A stretch of DNA of 64,000 nt from Bedellia somnulentella (GCA_963576735.1 OY755189.1:1364001-1428000), one strand, 5' to 3'. Positions 29,117 through 42,900 are shown, counted from the stretch's first letter. Numbers and translations: made by a program. The notes: generated by a model from the letters alone, not told the origin.

Positions 29117-32100
29117 CTACATATTTAGCTCATCTGGGTCTAAAGTTTCTATTAAACTCTGCATAATTTCCTTAACATGACAGTCCATATTTTGAAAATC
29201 TGTTAAAGTTTCTTCTATTATATCCACTAGTATAGACGGCCACTCTACTTCTAGCAATTTTAACCGCTGAGCTGCTCCACACGCCATCTCTATCGCATTC
29301 GATAGATAAGCACGACCTCGAATACGCCAATTCTCATCTTCCTGTAAATTTTAACGCAAAGTTTACAAAGAAAAAATAGTGATTTTCCATATTATGAAAA
29401 GGGACCCAAGTGGCGCTAAATGATAAGCTGAGTCGCGTAGCAAAGGATGGCAAATTCAAGCTTGGAAAATAACCATATTAGAAATCGCCGCCTCCTGCCT
29501 GTGCCGCCCAGGATAGGCTAGATCCGGTGCTGATCCTTACTGAGAAAACAATCATGATCATCACCTCAGCCCAAGTTCCTGCTTTGCGCTACTACCAAGC
29601 GAAGGTTGGTTAGGCCATATACAATCGCGCTGGCCTAGTGCAGGTTGGCATGGCAACCATTAACGATTAATACCGTTCATAGTAGATCATAATTTGTCAT
29701 ACCTATTTTTAGTACATGAGGATTCAGACCGCTAGAGTTGTCCTAACCAACCTAATATAAATCTCTCTAAAATATTTTTTAATTTAACCCACAAGAGACA
29801 AATCATTATAAATTTGAAATGTACCTGAGAAATGTTGCCTTTTTTGTACTGTAGCGCTTCCTTAGCTATAACGTCCCTCAGCGCTGGATCCGCCCCTTTC
29901 AGCCAAGCTTTCGCGTTTGTGTTGGCATTACTGCTTCGGCCAAGACGCGATAGCAAAGGTTGTAATGGCGCATCTGGCAACGCTAATAATACCATATCAC
30001 TTAATCCTTGATATGTTTCGTTGGCAACTCTCAATTCTGCGTCGGTGATCTGAAATAAAGTAGATTCCATAAATGTTACAGAGTAAGTCACATACATACA
30101 TACTTACACTCACGCCGTTAGTTCCCATTGGGGTAGGCCGAGACTATCGAACACTTTGTACGATCCAGGCAGAGTCACATATTCTGATAGTACAATTATG
30201 AGATGCACAAGTTTATAAATTAGCTATTAATGTAATAATCAAGTAAAGGTTGGCATCAATTTGAACTAGTGCCTGTTGATAAGTGATAGCTAAGACTTTA
30301 CACCTAACGAATGACCACCACGCATTAAACTCATTTCCAATATGTTTTAATATTATGCCAAATTGCATTAATAACAAAAAGGTCTCGAGATAATTCACAT
30401 ACAGATCTAATAATATAGACATAATGCAACTGAAAGTTTTTAAGTGCTTGAAGGGCATCAAAAAATTCCCTAAAATAATTAAAAGTTACATTATAGTAGG
30501 CATAATTCAACATACCAATACAAGCTACATTTTAAAGAATTTACCTACTTACAAATAAAATAAAACATAGTTACTCTGGACATACTCACAGGATCATCAT
30601 TGATTTCTTTGAGGCCCCAATGTCCGAGTCTATAAATCGCGTACTCCCGCCAAACCTTCGTATGTATTGGATTACCTTCAGGGAGGATCGTAAGCCCGGT
30701 CAACCCACGCAACTCTGCCAACGCATGCAGTTGACCCAACCATTGTAGCCCAGTCGCTCGAAATGATATGTGAGTGACATTAGGAAATCTGAAAGGACAA
30801 CAAACCTAATGTTAAATAATATTTATGCTTAGTAAAAATAGGAAATTGCAGGTGAAGATTATCCTAAATTGGTAAAGCCTAAGAAAAAATAACAAAATGT
30901 TAATTTAATTACTCTCATAACAAAATAATGCATCAGCGGTGTTATGATCCGAATTGTCGGGCTATTTTATATTCCTGTGTCTACCTTACGATGATGTAGT
31001 CCTGTTATCTCTCATCATCATCAGGGACATAGGGCCCGAAGGGACATAGAGCTGTGTCTACCTTACTTCAACTTAACGGTCCCAGCGCGCTTTGCATCCT
31101 TTAGGTTTCTCACAACTCAGTTTAAAACGCGCATAGCATACTTATTTTTATTTGGACGTATACGGTCTTAATCAGTAAGAACCCTAACTATCAAATCAAC
31201 ATACTTGTTTTTAAGTTCCGGAAGACATTGTGCTACGGCATTGAAATGTACATAATGAAAAGCAGCTTTGGTTACAGTTCGGGCTTTCTCCCATTCCCAA
31301 TCTCGAGCTAATCTTCGTACTGCACCAGCTCCCCAAGCACTCACTACGCCTTCATTTACTTCTACCATATAATCCACACCTGTAAAAATAACCACGGAAT
31401 AAAGTCATTAATTAAAAAAGTGATGCAGTAGACCAAATAGAGAATGTGTGCTCTAAAAGGCAGGTGCTCGAAGTATGAAGAATGAAAGAGCATGAATGAA
31501 ATGATCGATAGATGTGAACGAAGCTACAGAGGTTTGTCAAGGTTGAACAAAGTGGCGATCGATAGTCTCTGCCTACCCCAATGGGAACTTACGGCGTGAG
31601 TATATGTATGTATGTAAGTGATGCACGTCAATATTTTTCTCACTCCTACCTTGCTCTCTGTCTTTCGATTGCGGTACAGTCTTGGGTATAGATTCAGTAG
31701 ATTTCAGTAGAGCCATGTTCCTAACTGATTTGGCTCGTGCTGTAGATGCCCGGGTTGTAGACAACGATTTTTCATTTCTTCTGGAAACTGTGGCACTTCT
31801 GCTATTTCTAGTAATTCTACTATTTAAAGATCCTTCCCGTTTCAATATTTTGGTATTTTGGTCACTCCCTGAAGTTGATGATGTAATATTTGAGCACGCA
31901 TTAGTGTTACTAGAAATGTTACTGGTATTCTCGCCATAATCCTTAGGTTTTGATCTCCTACTTTCTGGATCACAAACTGACTTTGAACGCACACTACTAA
32001 AAACACGTCTCCGGGATGCAGTAGGTGCTCTTCTAAGATTCCGTTTATTCATTTCCCCCTCACTGTCGCTTGACGACGAAGGAAGTGAGCTAAAAGAAGA

Positions 32101-35100
32101 GTCTACAATCGGTTCCACACTTGAAATACTTCCCCATCGTTTTAAGACTGGTTCATTACTATCTGAAAGCTTTACATTTTCTAATGATGATATTATTGGA
32201 ATCAAAATTGGAGGAAGTCTCAAGTCACTACTAGTAGTAGTGGAGTGCGAGCCGTCAGTTTCTTGGGAAGCACTTCTGTCTGAAAAATTTACTCTCCTCT
32301 CTGATATTTTTTTGGCAGTAACACTGCGTTGTAGTTTCCTTACTGAAGATGATTTCAAGTTTGATTCCGAATGTGAAGATTTTAAATTGACGTTAAAAGT
32401 ACTGGATCGTAAATCTTCAGTTTCATTTTGTTGAACAGATACAACGACATCAGGTAATGCTGCAGAAAATGTTTGGGTTGATCCGTTTTGAGTGGTTGTT
32501 TGTGGTTTTGGAGCTAAATCAGTGTCAATTTCTGTTATTTTCAAGGTTGACATAGTAGTGAAGCATTTATTTTCAGACCTTAGAAGTTCCCAGTTGGTGC
32601 GTGCATTATTGATAATTTGATCCCTTCTAGCTTCTTGTTGCGCGACTCCTCCCAGAGCACAGTATGCGGCATGAGCAGCATCTTTATTAGATCGCCAAGC
32701 CATAGCTGCGTTTCGAACCTAAAAAAACAGCATTTTATTTTTGTCTACAGTGAGACCGATACACATGTAAACATACATAAATACATACATATACTCACGG
32801 CTATAAATCCCTAGAAGGGGTAGCCAGAGCTAAGGAACTAGAAGTTCCTTACCAACTTTTGGAAAGTTGAGTGGGGAAAAGATGGCAAAATAAAGGTTAT
32901 TGGTGATGGGTCGCCAACCGCACCGCCCAAAATCCCTTAAAATCCCCAATACCGTTAGTCGCCTCTTACGTACCCACCGGAAGAAATGGGGTAGTGTTAT
33001 TCTAAGCCGACACTACACAGCAAACACAAACACAAACTAGATTAACAAATACTTAATTATATCAAAGTAATAATGCGTCGCTAAGTCTTTGCTTTATTTA
33101 CCTTTTCTGACTACTAATAATTAAATAGCAGATGTTCATAGATAGAGGCACGAGTGATCGCATACATACCCCACAACATCTTAACAAAACTCAAACTGAC
33201 TAAGAAAATTGCATTATGGGGAACAGAGAAAATGGTGATATTTGTTATTGAAAAGTAGTAATTTAACGTTATGCAATAATTATAGCTTTTATTTCCTGCT
33301 GCTTTAATTAGTAATGGCTTTAAATGTAACATTTAAATAATTACAAATATGCTCTATTAATCCATATGTATTGATAGATCGCTCAGCACATATGATCACA
33401 GGTACCATTATATCCTATGTTGCATTTTAGAGAGCACTCGGAGAAAAATAAGCTTTTCATTTTCATTGTAGGATGACTCAACGAAGCCAATTCTATGGCA
33501 AATAGGAATGATTTTCACCAATTTAAATGCCAAAACATTACGAAGCTACAAAACAGATTCAAATTTAAATTTATGGTCTAGGTACGAGTAGCTTGACTTC
33601 AATAGATACCAATTCAATTTTCATACTTACTTGCTCCGTGACATGCATACTAGTTAGCGTGACTAGATTCGGTAGGTACGATACTAGAAATGGTGTACAG
33701 TCGCCGCCTAAGGCCACCGGGTTGCCATCTAACGAGATTTCTATCAAATTTGTAGCTTCAGATAAAGATGCTACGTCTTCAACACTGAAAAATAACCAAA
33801 TAGAATTAGTGAATGTATTTTATTTAAAATAAATAATACAGAATACTTTACCTTTGCAAATCATTATTTCCTAGGTAAACTTTCTGAAGATTAGGCGTAT
33901 GCTGAAATCCTAATAGTTTTCTTAGTCGATTTCTTTTCAAATTCAACTCTCTAAGCGAAACTAAGCCTTGTAAATCACCGAAGCCGAGAGTTTTAATTTG
34001 ATTTCCCGCCAAATTGAGCACTTTCAACTCAGCCAGATTCGCTAAGCCACTGACTTTGGCTATTCTATTCCCATGCAAGTCCAATACTTCTAATCTCAGC
34101 AGATTTGACAGACCATCAATTCTTCTAATTCTGAAAATGATAGTAATTAAAAAAAAATGCTTTTAACGCAGAATAATAATAAGTAGAATAATCACGAGTT
34201 TACGTACTCTTAAACGGTGTAGTATAAGTATATTAAAATAAAAATACAGGTAAATTGATAATATTAAGTAAAAATGCGACTGACGCGACCCACATTTCGG
34301 ACAAGTATAAGTTCGCGTGCCGTGCCGATCATGCGTGACGTTCACAATTTCGTTTGACATCGCGATGTTCTGGCCCCAATAAAAATACTCAATGCAATGC
34401 CGATTCACATAAAAATATCAACGTTTGTCATATGTATTTCACTTATAGCTTTAACTTAAAAGGGGCCAGTCAGTGGTTCAGAATCAAAGATTTATAATTA
34501 AGGAAAAACAACTACGTTTACTTAATAAATACTCACGATTATAAAAGCAAAGCTTCTAAGAGTTACTAAATCAAATCAATAACTAGTAAGCTACTTTTAC
34601 AAATGAGAAGTGTAAAAAATTAAAAAGGATTTTTCCCCAAATTCCCGCGCTAACAAAAATAACGTTATTTGTATTGTGTAATGTAATGTGAGATATCTAC
34701 ATGTACAAACTGCTAAAATTACTTGGATAAAATCGTGATATATGAATAATAAAATTTAAGATGAACTCACCTATTTTTGCCCATCAGTAGCACACGTAAG
34801 CTAAATAGTCTATCTAACGATGTTATTTTATCAATCTGATTGTCATAAACATCTAAAAAAACTAATTGTCCTAAATCGAGAGGCGCCAATCCTATTAGAC
34901 TGTTAATCAAATTGTGTTGTAAAGATAACAATCTTAAGCTTGGTTCTCCTACAATGTAAGGTATTGACGATAATCCTCGCCTGTCAACAAATACATGAAT
35001 CTTAATAGGTAATAAACATTTGAACCAAAAATTATATGTCATACGGGGATAGAAAAACGAAAATGTAAATAAACCCAGAAAAACATAATTCGGTATGCAA

Positions 35101-38082
35101 AGTTTCACTAAAGTGATGCTGATTACAAAACCATTTCGAGATATACTGGTTATAAACAATATTTTCTTGAAATTATATCAATCGAAGCTAAGATGACTGT
35201 TATTTTATCAAAAAACTGTAGCAGTGTTTGACCTTCAATGTTGTTTCAAAGACATACGGTTTTGCAGTTTATTAATAAAATATCGAAAATCATAGGTTTG
35301 TTTAGTATAATATCGTAATAATTTCATTTGAAATCACAAATTCTTGATATGTTTTGCAATCAGCAACATTTTTTTAAAACATTTCGCTTCATTTGCATGT
35401 CGCTACGTGATTTTATCGATCGATGACGTCATTAAGTACAAAAGTTAAACAATCTTTAAAAAAACATAACTTTGCAACTACTCATTTTAAATGGAAAATA
35501 TTAAATTTAGTGTTTTATTTTCGTGTTTACTATCGAATAAAAATATTTAATAAATTATTATCTACACTAACGAAATCATTTAGACACATTACTCCAAGTC
35601 ATTTGGTTCCTATATTTTAAAACTTACACTAACGATAATATGAAATAAAATAAAAAAAACGTAATATTTATGTTTATTTTGAAAAGTACCTACACACATT
35701 AAGTTTTTTAAAATCTTGTCTATTTTAGGTTCTTTTATAATTTTCTCTAATAATATAAAACGTCTATCAGATACTATAAATGTAAACAGATTCGACAAAA
35801 GTTTTGCTGGTTAAGAGAATCATAGCGATGTTTTATTTTAAATTGTTATGTTTATAATCAGCAATACTTTTACAAACTTTGCTTCAGAATTGTATATACC
35901 AATCAAAATAGCTAATAGAAAATAATTAAAAAGCGAACGTTACTATTAATATCACTATAATTACCTATCAAGACTGATTCTATCCGGCAATCGATCCTTT
36001 TCCTGCGGCGTTCGTGATATTTGTACCTTGCCTTCGCCCACAGCCCGTAAGTCATTTGTTTCTTTCCCGTCACCGCTGTCATAATTACTGAAGGGAAACA
36101 ATTAGAGTTTGTGACAGACAGTCACTATTATTGTCTTGACCTAAATAATAGTTAGGGTGGTATAATCCGTGTTTATTATGTTGTTGGGGTTATGAAACGT
36201 TTACATGTTATAGTTATAGCACATTCACACGGGGCGGCGTAGCCCCGATGTGGGACGTGATTTTATCAACTTTGTTGTTAATTTCTTTTTAAACGACTAA
36301 AAATGGGGTAGTTAATATATGATCTCACGTAGAAAAACGAGGAGTTATTGAGTAGATTTTAAATAGAAACTATTATGATAGGTATAAGAAATGTAGTAGA
36401 TCAAATATTGTAAGTACTTACAAAAAATATAAAACATAGTTATGAAAAAACGCTATCAAAACGGAAAAAATATATACTTTAATACCTGTGTTAGGGTGCC
36501 TTTCCACTGCTATGGATGCGTACGATATCCACCAATCATATTCCTTGCTATATATAAAATAGGCAAATATTTAACACTTTTAAGGCAACTTTCTATTAAG
36601 TCACAAAATGTGTTTGAGCAGTGCGGAGGCTGCTGCGGAGCGGGGGATGAGCGCGTTTCTAGCCAATAGCAAGCGGCAAATGTGACTATAATATTAAGTA
36701 AATTACATATTTTGTGTATTGAAGTAAAAATTAATAATGCCTAATGGGCAGATGCAATTAAGTAAGAGAAGGAAAACAGAGGGGGGCTAGGGGGGCGAAG
36801 CCCCCCGCATTAAAAGACAACTAATCACCACAATTGTATTTGTGATAGTTAAGGTTAGGGTTAGCTTGTGTCCCTTAGAGCGGAAATAGGCACCCCGCGA
36901 AGCGGGGTGACGTCGACACGCTGTTGCTCAAAGTGGGTAGGTTCATTTAAAAGAGGGAAGGTTAATAAAATAGACCAAGAATAGTTTTGTAGCATGTCAC
37001 AATTTGGTTAATTTAGATCCCTACAAATGTAGCCAAAAGTATTTTTTTAAGATCTTGTTTGTATTTATTTCAGACCTTGGTCATGTTTACAGACAACCCC
37101 ATTTTAGAATTTATGAAAGCCTATTTTAACTTTTTTATCCGCCAATACAAATTATTGGCGGAAAGAAAAGAAGAAAGCCTTTGAAGAAATTCAATTGCCA
37201 CAAAAGAAAATCACTACCAGATAAAATTGAAATAAAACCTCAAAACTCATTGAAAAGCCGCCGCTTTCTAGCTAAGATGCTACCTCTAATTAGTCGCCAA
37301 AGTTTATTTACTATCCATTTTCAGTTTTTTTACGACCCGGAATGGTATCAATTTGTCGCCGCGTTAAATACATGCCTATAAAATATGCTGCGTGCACCAA
37401 CGAATATGATTGGTGGATATCAAACGCATCCGTAGCATAGCTGCATAGCACATCCCTCCTGGTGTAAAGGCACCCTTAAACTAATAAAAATATACGTATG
37501 TAATTTTTGGTTGGTGCTTAACAATCAGTAAATATAGATGACTTAAGACTTATATATTATTCGTTTTAACCAATAATTAGTTGTAGCTATATGAGATAAG
37601 AATTTCACTGATTGCTGAGAGTTGGGCTAGAACTCAATAAATGTTGAAAGTTTTTGAAAAATTTGTGAAAGAACTTGAAATAAACATTAGCGTCTATTTA
37701 ATTCAAGTTATATCATTAACATCCAAATGTAATTATAGAGTTAGGGAACAACCAAAATGAAGAGATTTTCGCAGGGATGCCTTTAAAAAAGTTAAATTAC
37801 TTGTATTAAATTATCCAAGAAAATTAAAGGTCACAGTTTTGCGAATAGGCGAATGCGATATGAGTATTTGATATCTTACCTAGAGAGTGTAGAGTGCGAT
37901 CTTTGAGTTATTGCGTTTTTGGCATCAGAAAAAGCAGGTTTAATTTGTAGAAACAATCTGTTTTCACCGTTAGCCCTTTGGTCTGCCTGAGGTCCTAGTA
38001 CGTCAAACGATTGAACTGATCTTCCTCTTGTACCAAAAGCATGTCTTTTAATCTGTAAATTGTATGATATTGGCTCTATCAT
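29117..38082 (-). CDS. LRRC49: LRRC49 orthologue, tubulin polyglutamylase complex subunit (10 coding exons)
   Basis: Coding exons in gene order: 38082-37880, 36087-35965, 34980-34771, 34130-33852, 33784-33631, 32718-31650, 31379-31205, 30788-30590, 30049-29825, 29341-29117. All introns are GT...AG and the phases agree, giving 953 codons. Residues about 110-320 are leucine-rich repeats (LRLLSLQHNLINSL, LVFLDVYDNQIDKI, LRVLLMGKNR, LEVLDLHGNRIAKV). Exon 6 adds a Ser/Lys-rich disordered stretch of some 355 residues. Exons 7-10 match the LRRC49 C-terminal domain (MVEVNEGVVSAWGAGAV, KFPNVTHISF, LPEGNPIHTKVWREYAIYRL). LRRC49 (PGs4) scaffolds the TTLL1 tubulin polyglutamylase that modifies axonemal and other stable microtubules. 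The human protein is shorter (about 690 residues); the difference is mainly exon 6. The start is the first ATG of exon 1. Small transposon fragments occupy four introns without touching exons. Confidence 0.93.
29342..29824. other. LRRC49 last intron
   Basis: Mostly unremarkable. A G/C-richer patch near 29480-29640 (CTCCTGCCTGTGCCGCCCAG) may be an old SINE, but no boundary or TSD could be read. Confidence 0.4.
30094..30170 (-). mobile_element. LINE 3'-end fragment in LRRC49 intron
   Basis: The reverse complement of the LINE tail: ACTCACGCCGTTAGTTCCCA, then GGGTAGGCCGAGACTATCGA. Very short, in the intron between exons 8 and 9. Confidence 0.75.
31429..31615 (+). mobile_element. 187-bp LINE 3' fragment in LRRC49 intron
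   Basis: Matches the LINE C-terminal codons and ATGT tail. The 10-bp TSD AAGTGATGCA is at 31419-31428 and 31616-31625. It lies in the intron between exons 6 and 7, antisense to LRRC49. Confidence 0.85.
32769..33021 (-). mobile_element. LINE-derived short nonautonomous element (copy 2)
   Basis: Same family as 12839-13089, in the intron between LRRC49 exons 5 and 6. It ends with an ATGT run on the left and GTGTAGTGTCGGC on the right (minus-strand orientation). No clear TSD. Confidence 0.85.
36494..37475. mobile_element. PIF/Harbinger-like MITE in LRRC49 intron 1
   Basis: Inverted ends GGGTGCCTTTCCAC and GGGTGCCTTTACAC are flanked by TTA at 36491-36493 and 37476-37478, the 3-bp TWA target of Harbinger elements. 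Inner inverted repeats continue with GATATCCACCAATCATATTC. The interior has two GC palindromes (GGGGGGCGAAGCCCCCC near 36797 and CCCCGCGAAGCGGGG near 36893) and no transposase. Confidence 0.75.
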
Positions 38083-38516
38083 GGTATTATAAAATACCTA
38101 CATAATATAGATATTATAAGATAGACATAAATACATACGGAGAAGCCAGAGTTTCAAATAAATTAATTCCTTAGCCAGTTCATGAAATTCTCCCAAAAAA
38201 CACCTTAATGCTCCATAAAATGCCACAAGTGACGACTAGTTGTTAAATTTGAATGTGTGTCTTCTTTGTTTTGGGATTCATAGCCGTGAGCAAAGGTAGG
38301 AAGTGTTTTAAAATGAAATAGCCACATAGGGGTTTAAATATAATTTACTGTGTAAAGAGGTGTTGCAAAAGCTCGGTAACGAGACGAATCCTTATTTTTT
38401 TAAGTACAAAGAAAGGAATATTTTATCATCCTCAACAATGTGATTCCTGCCTGTGTGCTTTTGTAAAAAAGCACTACCAGACTTATATAAAAACAAATTT
38501 TTATAAAAAAATTAAT

Positions 38517-38767
38517 GGCTGTGTAGTGTCGGCTTAGAAAAACACTACCCCATTTCTTCCGGTGGGTGTACGTAATAGGCGACTAACGGTATTGGGGATT
38601 TTAAGGGATTTTGGGCGATGCGGTTGGAGACCCATCACCAACAACCTTTATTTTGCCATCTTTTCCCCACTCAACTTTCCAAAAGTGGCTGATGAACTTC
38701 TAGTTCCTTAGCTCTGGCTACCCCTTTTAGCGATTTATAGCCGTGAGTATATGTATGTATATATGTA
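38517..38767 (+). mobile_element. LINE-derived short nonautonomous element (copy 3)
   Basis: Plus-strand copy from GGCTGTGTAGTGTCGGCTTA to GTGAGTATATGTATGTATAT, upstream of the LRRC49 coding start. A further degenerate tail fragment lies at about 38850-38925. Confidence 0.85.
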
Positions 38768-38983
38768 AAGCACTTCACTTGTAACTTAGTGACCTTCCTT
38801 AACGTAATTTTCGTCCTTTTTGTAGGAAGTGCAATTTAATAACATAATAATTGGTGGCTGAGGATTTTCGTGAAGCTCTGGCTGCCCCTTTTTTGTGATT
38901 TATAGCCGTGAGTATATGTAGGCTCTATGAAAAAACCAAGAATTGCTCGGATGAATTAATATTGTAGAAATAAATATACTTAC

Positions 38984-39170
38984 ATTTCCTCTATTATACA
39001 TAACGCTGTCCTTACAAAGCTAACATTAATAACTTCTAAATATACACTTGGTCCCCATGAGCACTTATTAAAACTATACATACTAAACTTATACTAAGGT
39101 TAATACCATAAAAAACAAATTAAAAGAGAACAGTATAAACGTAAGAAGCGGTCACCAATATAAACAAATC
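38984..39170 (-). other. Putative non-coding first exon of LRRC49
   Basis: The minus strand at 38984 reads AGGAAAT followed by the strong donor GTAAGTATAT. A matching acceptor, TTATGTAG at 38098-38099, lies just before the coding start at 38082. The 5' limit is unknown and the right end given is a guess bounded by the X-box-like motif. cDNA would settle this. Confidence 0.4.
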
Positions 39171-39185
39171 AACCCAGTATGGGTT

Positions 39186-39198
39186 GTTGCTAAGCAAC
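39186..39198. promoter_or_regulatory. X-box-like RFX motif upstream of LRRC49
   Basis: GTTGCTAAGCAAC, a perfect palindrome that fits the RFX consensus RYYNYY-N-RRNRAC. It lies just upstream of the putative first exon of a gene linked to ciliary/axonemal tubulin. RFX factors control many ciliary genes. A single motif can occur by chance. Confidence 0.45.
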
Positions 39199-39612
39199 CA
39201 ACCACATCGATCATAGTCATGACATGAATAGTGCTGATATGAGGGTTCTGAGCTGAGTATAATGAAATGATATTGTGTTTTTTATCTCCTCCTTTAAAAT
39301 TCCAATATATTTTCATGATATTGTATGTAGTCGAAGACCCAGCGTTTGGCAGGCTGATGATAAGTCGACATTAATTCAAGATATACTACATACAAGATAT
39401 AAGTTGTTAAAGGGATTTACAAATCCCACCCAGCATGGGTTTCTTTGGGCACGGCCGGAAACAAAATATGAATTAATATTCACCATAAAATGTGATCTCT
39501 GCATGTATGCTGTTTAAATATCTTAATACATACAGAGTACTTTGGTAGCCAAAACTTTTTCAATTTCTAACTTATATTTATTTATTGATAAGTGATGGAT
39601 TTAAACGACACG

Positions 39613-39682
39613 ACAGGATCGTACAACTCTCTGCCCACCCCAATGGGAACTAATTGCGTGAGTATATGTATGAATGTAAATA
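39613..39682 (+). mobile_element. LINE 3'-end fragment
   Basis: CAGGATCGTACAACTCTCTG, CCCACCCCAATGGGAACTAA and GTGAGTATATGTATGAATGT: about 70 bp of diverged LINE tail. Confidence 0.7.
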
Positions 39683-39938
39683 TGGGTTAGGGTGATCAGG
39701 GATCCTTGCAAAGTATCTACGAGAGAGACTTGTAATAATAACGAAGCTATAACTGATTAAGAGTTAAAGCTATACTATACCATAAACATAAACTATTTAC
39801 AGATCCACAAACTTTTCTTGGCCGGTAAGGGCGTCGCTGTCATCGATATTAGTAATAAAAATTAACCATTATAAGGGGAACAATTTAAAATCATACAGGT
39901 AAATTTATTTATGCATTGAAATGTCTTAATAAAACAAT

Positions 39939-42900
39939 ATGGCTGTGTAGTGTCGGCATAGAATAGCACTACCCCATCTCTTCCCGTTGGTGTCGTAGAA
40001 GTCGACTAAGGGAAAAGGGCTTTTTCATCTTCGCCCCTACACCAATCCAAGGTCTGCCGTGCCGAGGGATGCGTGGCCAGGGGTGAGCCTGTTCGTTAGC
40101 GTGCCGCCGTCCCGGAGCCTGGTGAACTCCGGGTACTAAATAACCTTACCTAGTCAAGCGGGGCTCTGGCTAGGCGGACAGTTTACTTCCCTTGCTTTTC
40201 GTGGGGTCCAAATGTGTTTCGCAACAAAAATTAAACACGATGGCGGCGATATGGCTCGCCACCTATCACGCCGTGGTTCCTCGCGGGGCGAAAAGTGGGC
40301 TAAAGAGACCCGCTTTGGTACGATGAATGTGTGTGGAGGGATGCATGAAAAATTAGATGAAGTATGTTTGATTATGGAAGAAAGAAAACTAGATTTTCTG
40401 TGTGTAAATGAAACGAAGCGCAAGGAAAAAGAGGTTTCACAACTTGGCCCATTTACAGCTATCTGGTCGGGAGTTGCCGAGAGTGACAGAGCTTGCCAAG
40501 GCGTGGGACTTCTGATATCTGAAAGGATGGCTAAGTGCATGAAAGATTATGCGTGTGTGAGTCCAAGGCTCCTATGGATAAAGGTGAAGGTAGGGCTTGT
40601 CCGGATGCGCATAATTTGCGTGTATGCTCCGGACATGTCCAGATCACTATCCGAGAGGGAGGAGTTTTGGAATCTGTTAGACGATGTTGCGAATGGGTGT
40701 GATGAAAATGAGAAAATTGTTATGTTAGGAGATTTTAATGGCTGGGTTGGTGTGTCACGCAACGGTTGTGAAAGAGCTTTAGGAAAGTTTGGTGATAAAA
40801 GAGTGAACGAGAATGGTGAGAAAGTGATTGATGTATGTTTGGAGAGGAATCTTTGTGTTACGAACACGTTGTTTGAACACAAAGATATCCATATGTATAC
40901 TAGACAGAGAGGAAGCGAGAGAAGTATGAAAGATTTTGTGATAGTGGATGAAAGGCTAAGAGCAAAGGTTGTTGACACCAGAGTCCATAGGGGCATTAAC
41001 GTTGGCACAGACCACTTTCTCGTGATATCACGATTAAGGGGACTGTGCACGCGTTGGCGTCACAGGGCCAAAGTGTCGACAACTGAATTTGCGAGAATAA
41101 AAGTGGAGAAATTGGAAGAGGATGAAAATATTAGAGATGAATATATGAAGAAATTGGACGACAGGCTAAGTTGCGTGGAGATGAAGGATGAATTGGAAAT
41201 AGAAGAAGTATGGGATGTGCTCAAATCGTCAATGGTTGAATGTGCGACGGAAGTATGTGGATTGAGTAAAAGAAAAAATAGACCACCAACAAGTTGGTGG
41301 GATAAAGATGTGAAAGAGGCAGTTGGAGATAAGAAGAAAGCTTGGTTAGATTTACTAGCGATTAAAGCTAGTAAACGAATGGATGCGAGAGTAACAGATG
41401 ATGTAGTGAAGAATAGTGAAGATGAATATAAGAGAGTTAAAAATGAGGTTAAGAAGAAAATAGAAAAGAAAAAGCGTGATCTGATAGAATGGTGTGAGAG
41501 GAAACTCTCCGATAATTTCCGGAATAACCAAAAGTTGTTCTGGAAATATATCCGGAAAGAAAAGGGAGTTTCCCAAAATACGAGAGAGAATGTTGTGAGA
41601 GATGAACAGGGTGAATTGGCGACGGATGAAAGTAGCATAAGGCGAGTATGGAAGAAATATTTTGAGGGACTCTTTGAAAAAGAGGATACATCCATTTCTT
41701 CGCCAATCGGCAGTAATGTTGATTGGAACGACGTTATGGGTGACTTTAATGACAGTGAGATCAGTATGGAAGAAATAATGAAAGCAATGAAAAGTATGAA
41801 ACTAGGGAAAGCGGCAGGGTATGACAGGATAAACACTGAAATGCTGAGGGCTGGTAAAGGGGTGGTGGCTTCCTGGTTGTACTTCCTTTTCCAAAAATGC
41901 TGGTCGAGTGGCAAAGTGCCACAAGACTGGTGCAAAGCGGTAATTGTGCCTTTATATAAAGGAAAGGGGTCACACCAGGAGGCTAGAAACTACCGTGGAA
42001 TTAGTCTACTCAGCATTGTCGGTAAATTGTATGCAAAGGTTTTGATTGAAAGAGTGATGAATGAAACGGACGATAAAATTTGGGATGTGCAAGCAGGAAT
42101 AGGAGTAGAAAGGGAATGGGATGTATGGACCAAATCTTCTCTTTAAGGAGCATCACCGAAAAGTTCTTAGCTAAGAACCGAAAGGTGTATTGCTCCTTCA
42201 TTGATTTAGAGAAGGCGTACGATAGGGTGGTAAGAAAGTGTTTATGGGAGGTGTTATCCAAGTTCGGTTTGGGGAGTCGACTTATACGTGCACTGGTATC
42301 ACTCTATAAGGATTCCAGTGCATGTGTGAGAGTAAACGGGGAAAATACTGACTGGTTCGGGATCTCTCGGGGTATCCGACAGGGTTGTGTAGCTTCCCCG
42401 TGGCTCTTCAATTTGTTCATGGATGACTGTTTAACAGAGTTGCGTGAAAGTGATTATGGATTGAGAATGGGTGGATTCATCATTAAATGCCTCTTATATG
42501 CCGACGATCAAGTGCTACTTGCATCATCGGTGGAAGAGCTGCAAGAGATGATGAATATTGCATGTGCGTCTTTTGAAAAAAAAGGGAATGAGGGTGAATG
42601 TGGATAAAACAAAAACTATGGTTTTTGAGAGAGAGGTGAATATGACAGAATGCGTGATTGAGATTAATGGTAAGAAAGTGGAACAAGTGAAAGAGTTTGT
42701 ATATTTGGGAAGTTTGTTTACTAGGGATGGAAAGTGTGATGAAGATATCGAGAGAAGAGTGAAAAAGGGTAATGCGGTAAATGGAGCACTGGATAGTCTA
42801 ATGTCTAGTCAGTCGGTGTCTGAAAAGGCCCGAATGGCTGTGCATGATGCTGTCCTCGTTCCTACGCTTATGTATGGCAGTGAATGTTGGGTGTGGCAGA

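Noticed and set aside
34163..34408. Zinc-finger-like minus-strand frame (YTCPKCGSRQSH)
   Set aside because: Lies in an LRRC49 intron, has one CxxC only, no splice support and no partner motif.
36797..36910. GC palindromes as transcription terminators
   Set aside because: They sit inside a Harbinger-like MITE in an intron of a eukaryotic gene; intrinsic hairpin terminators do not apply.
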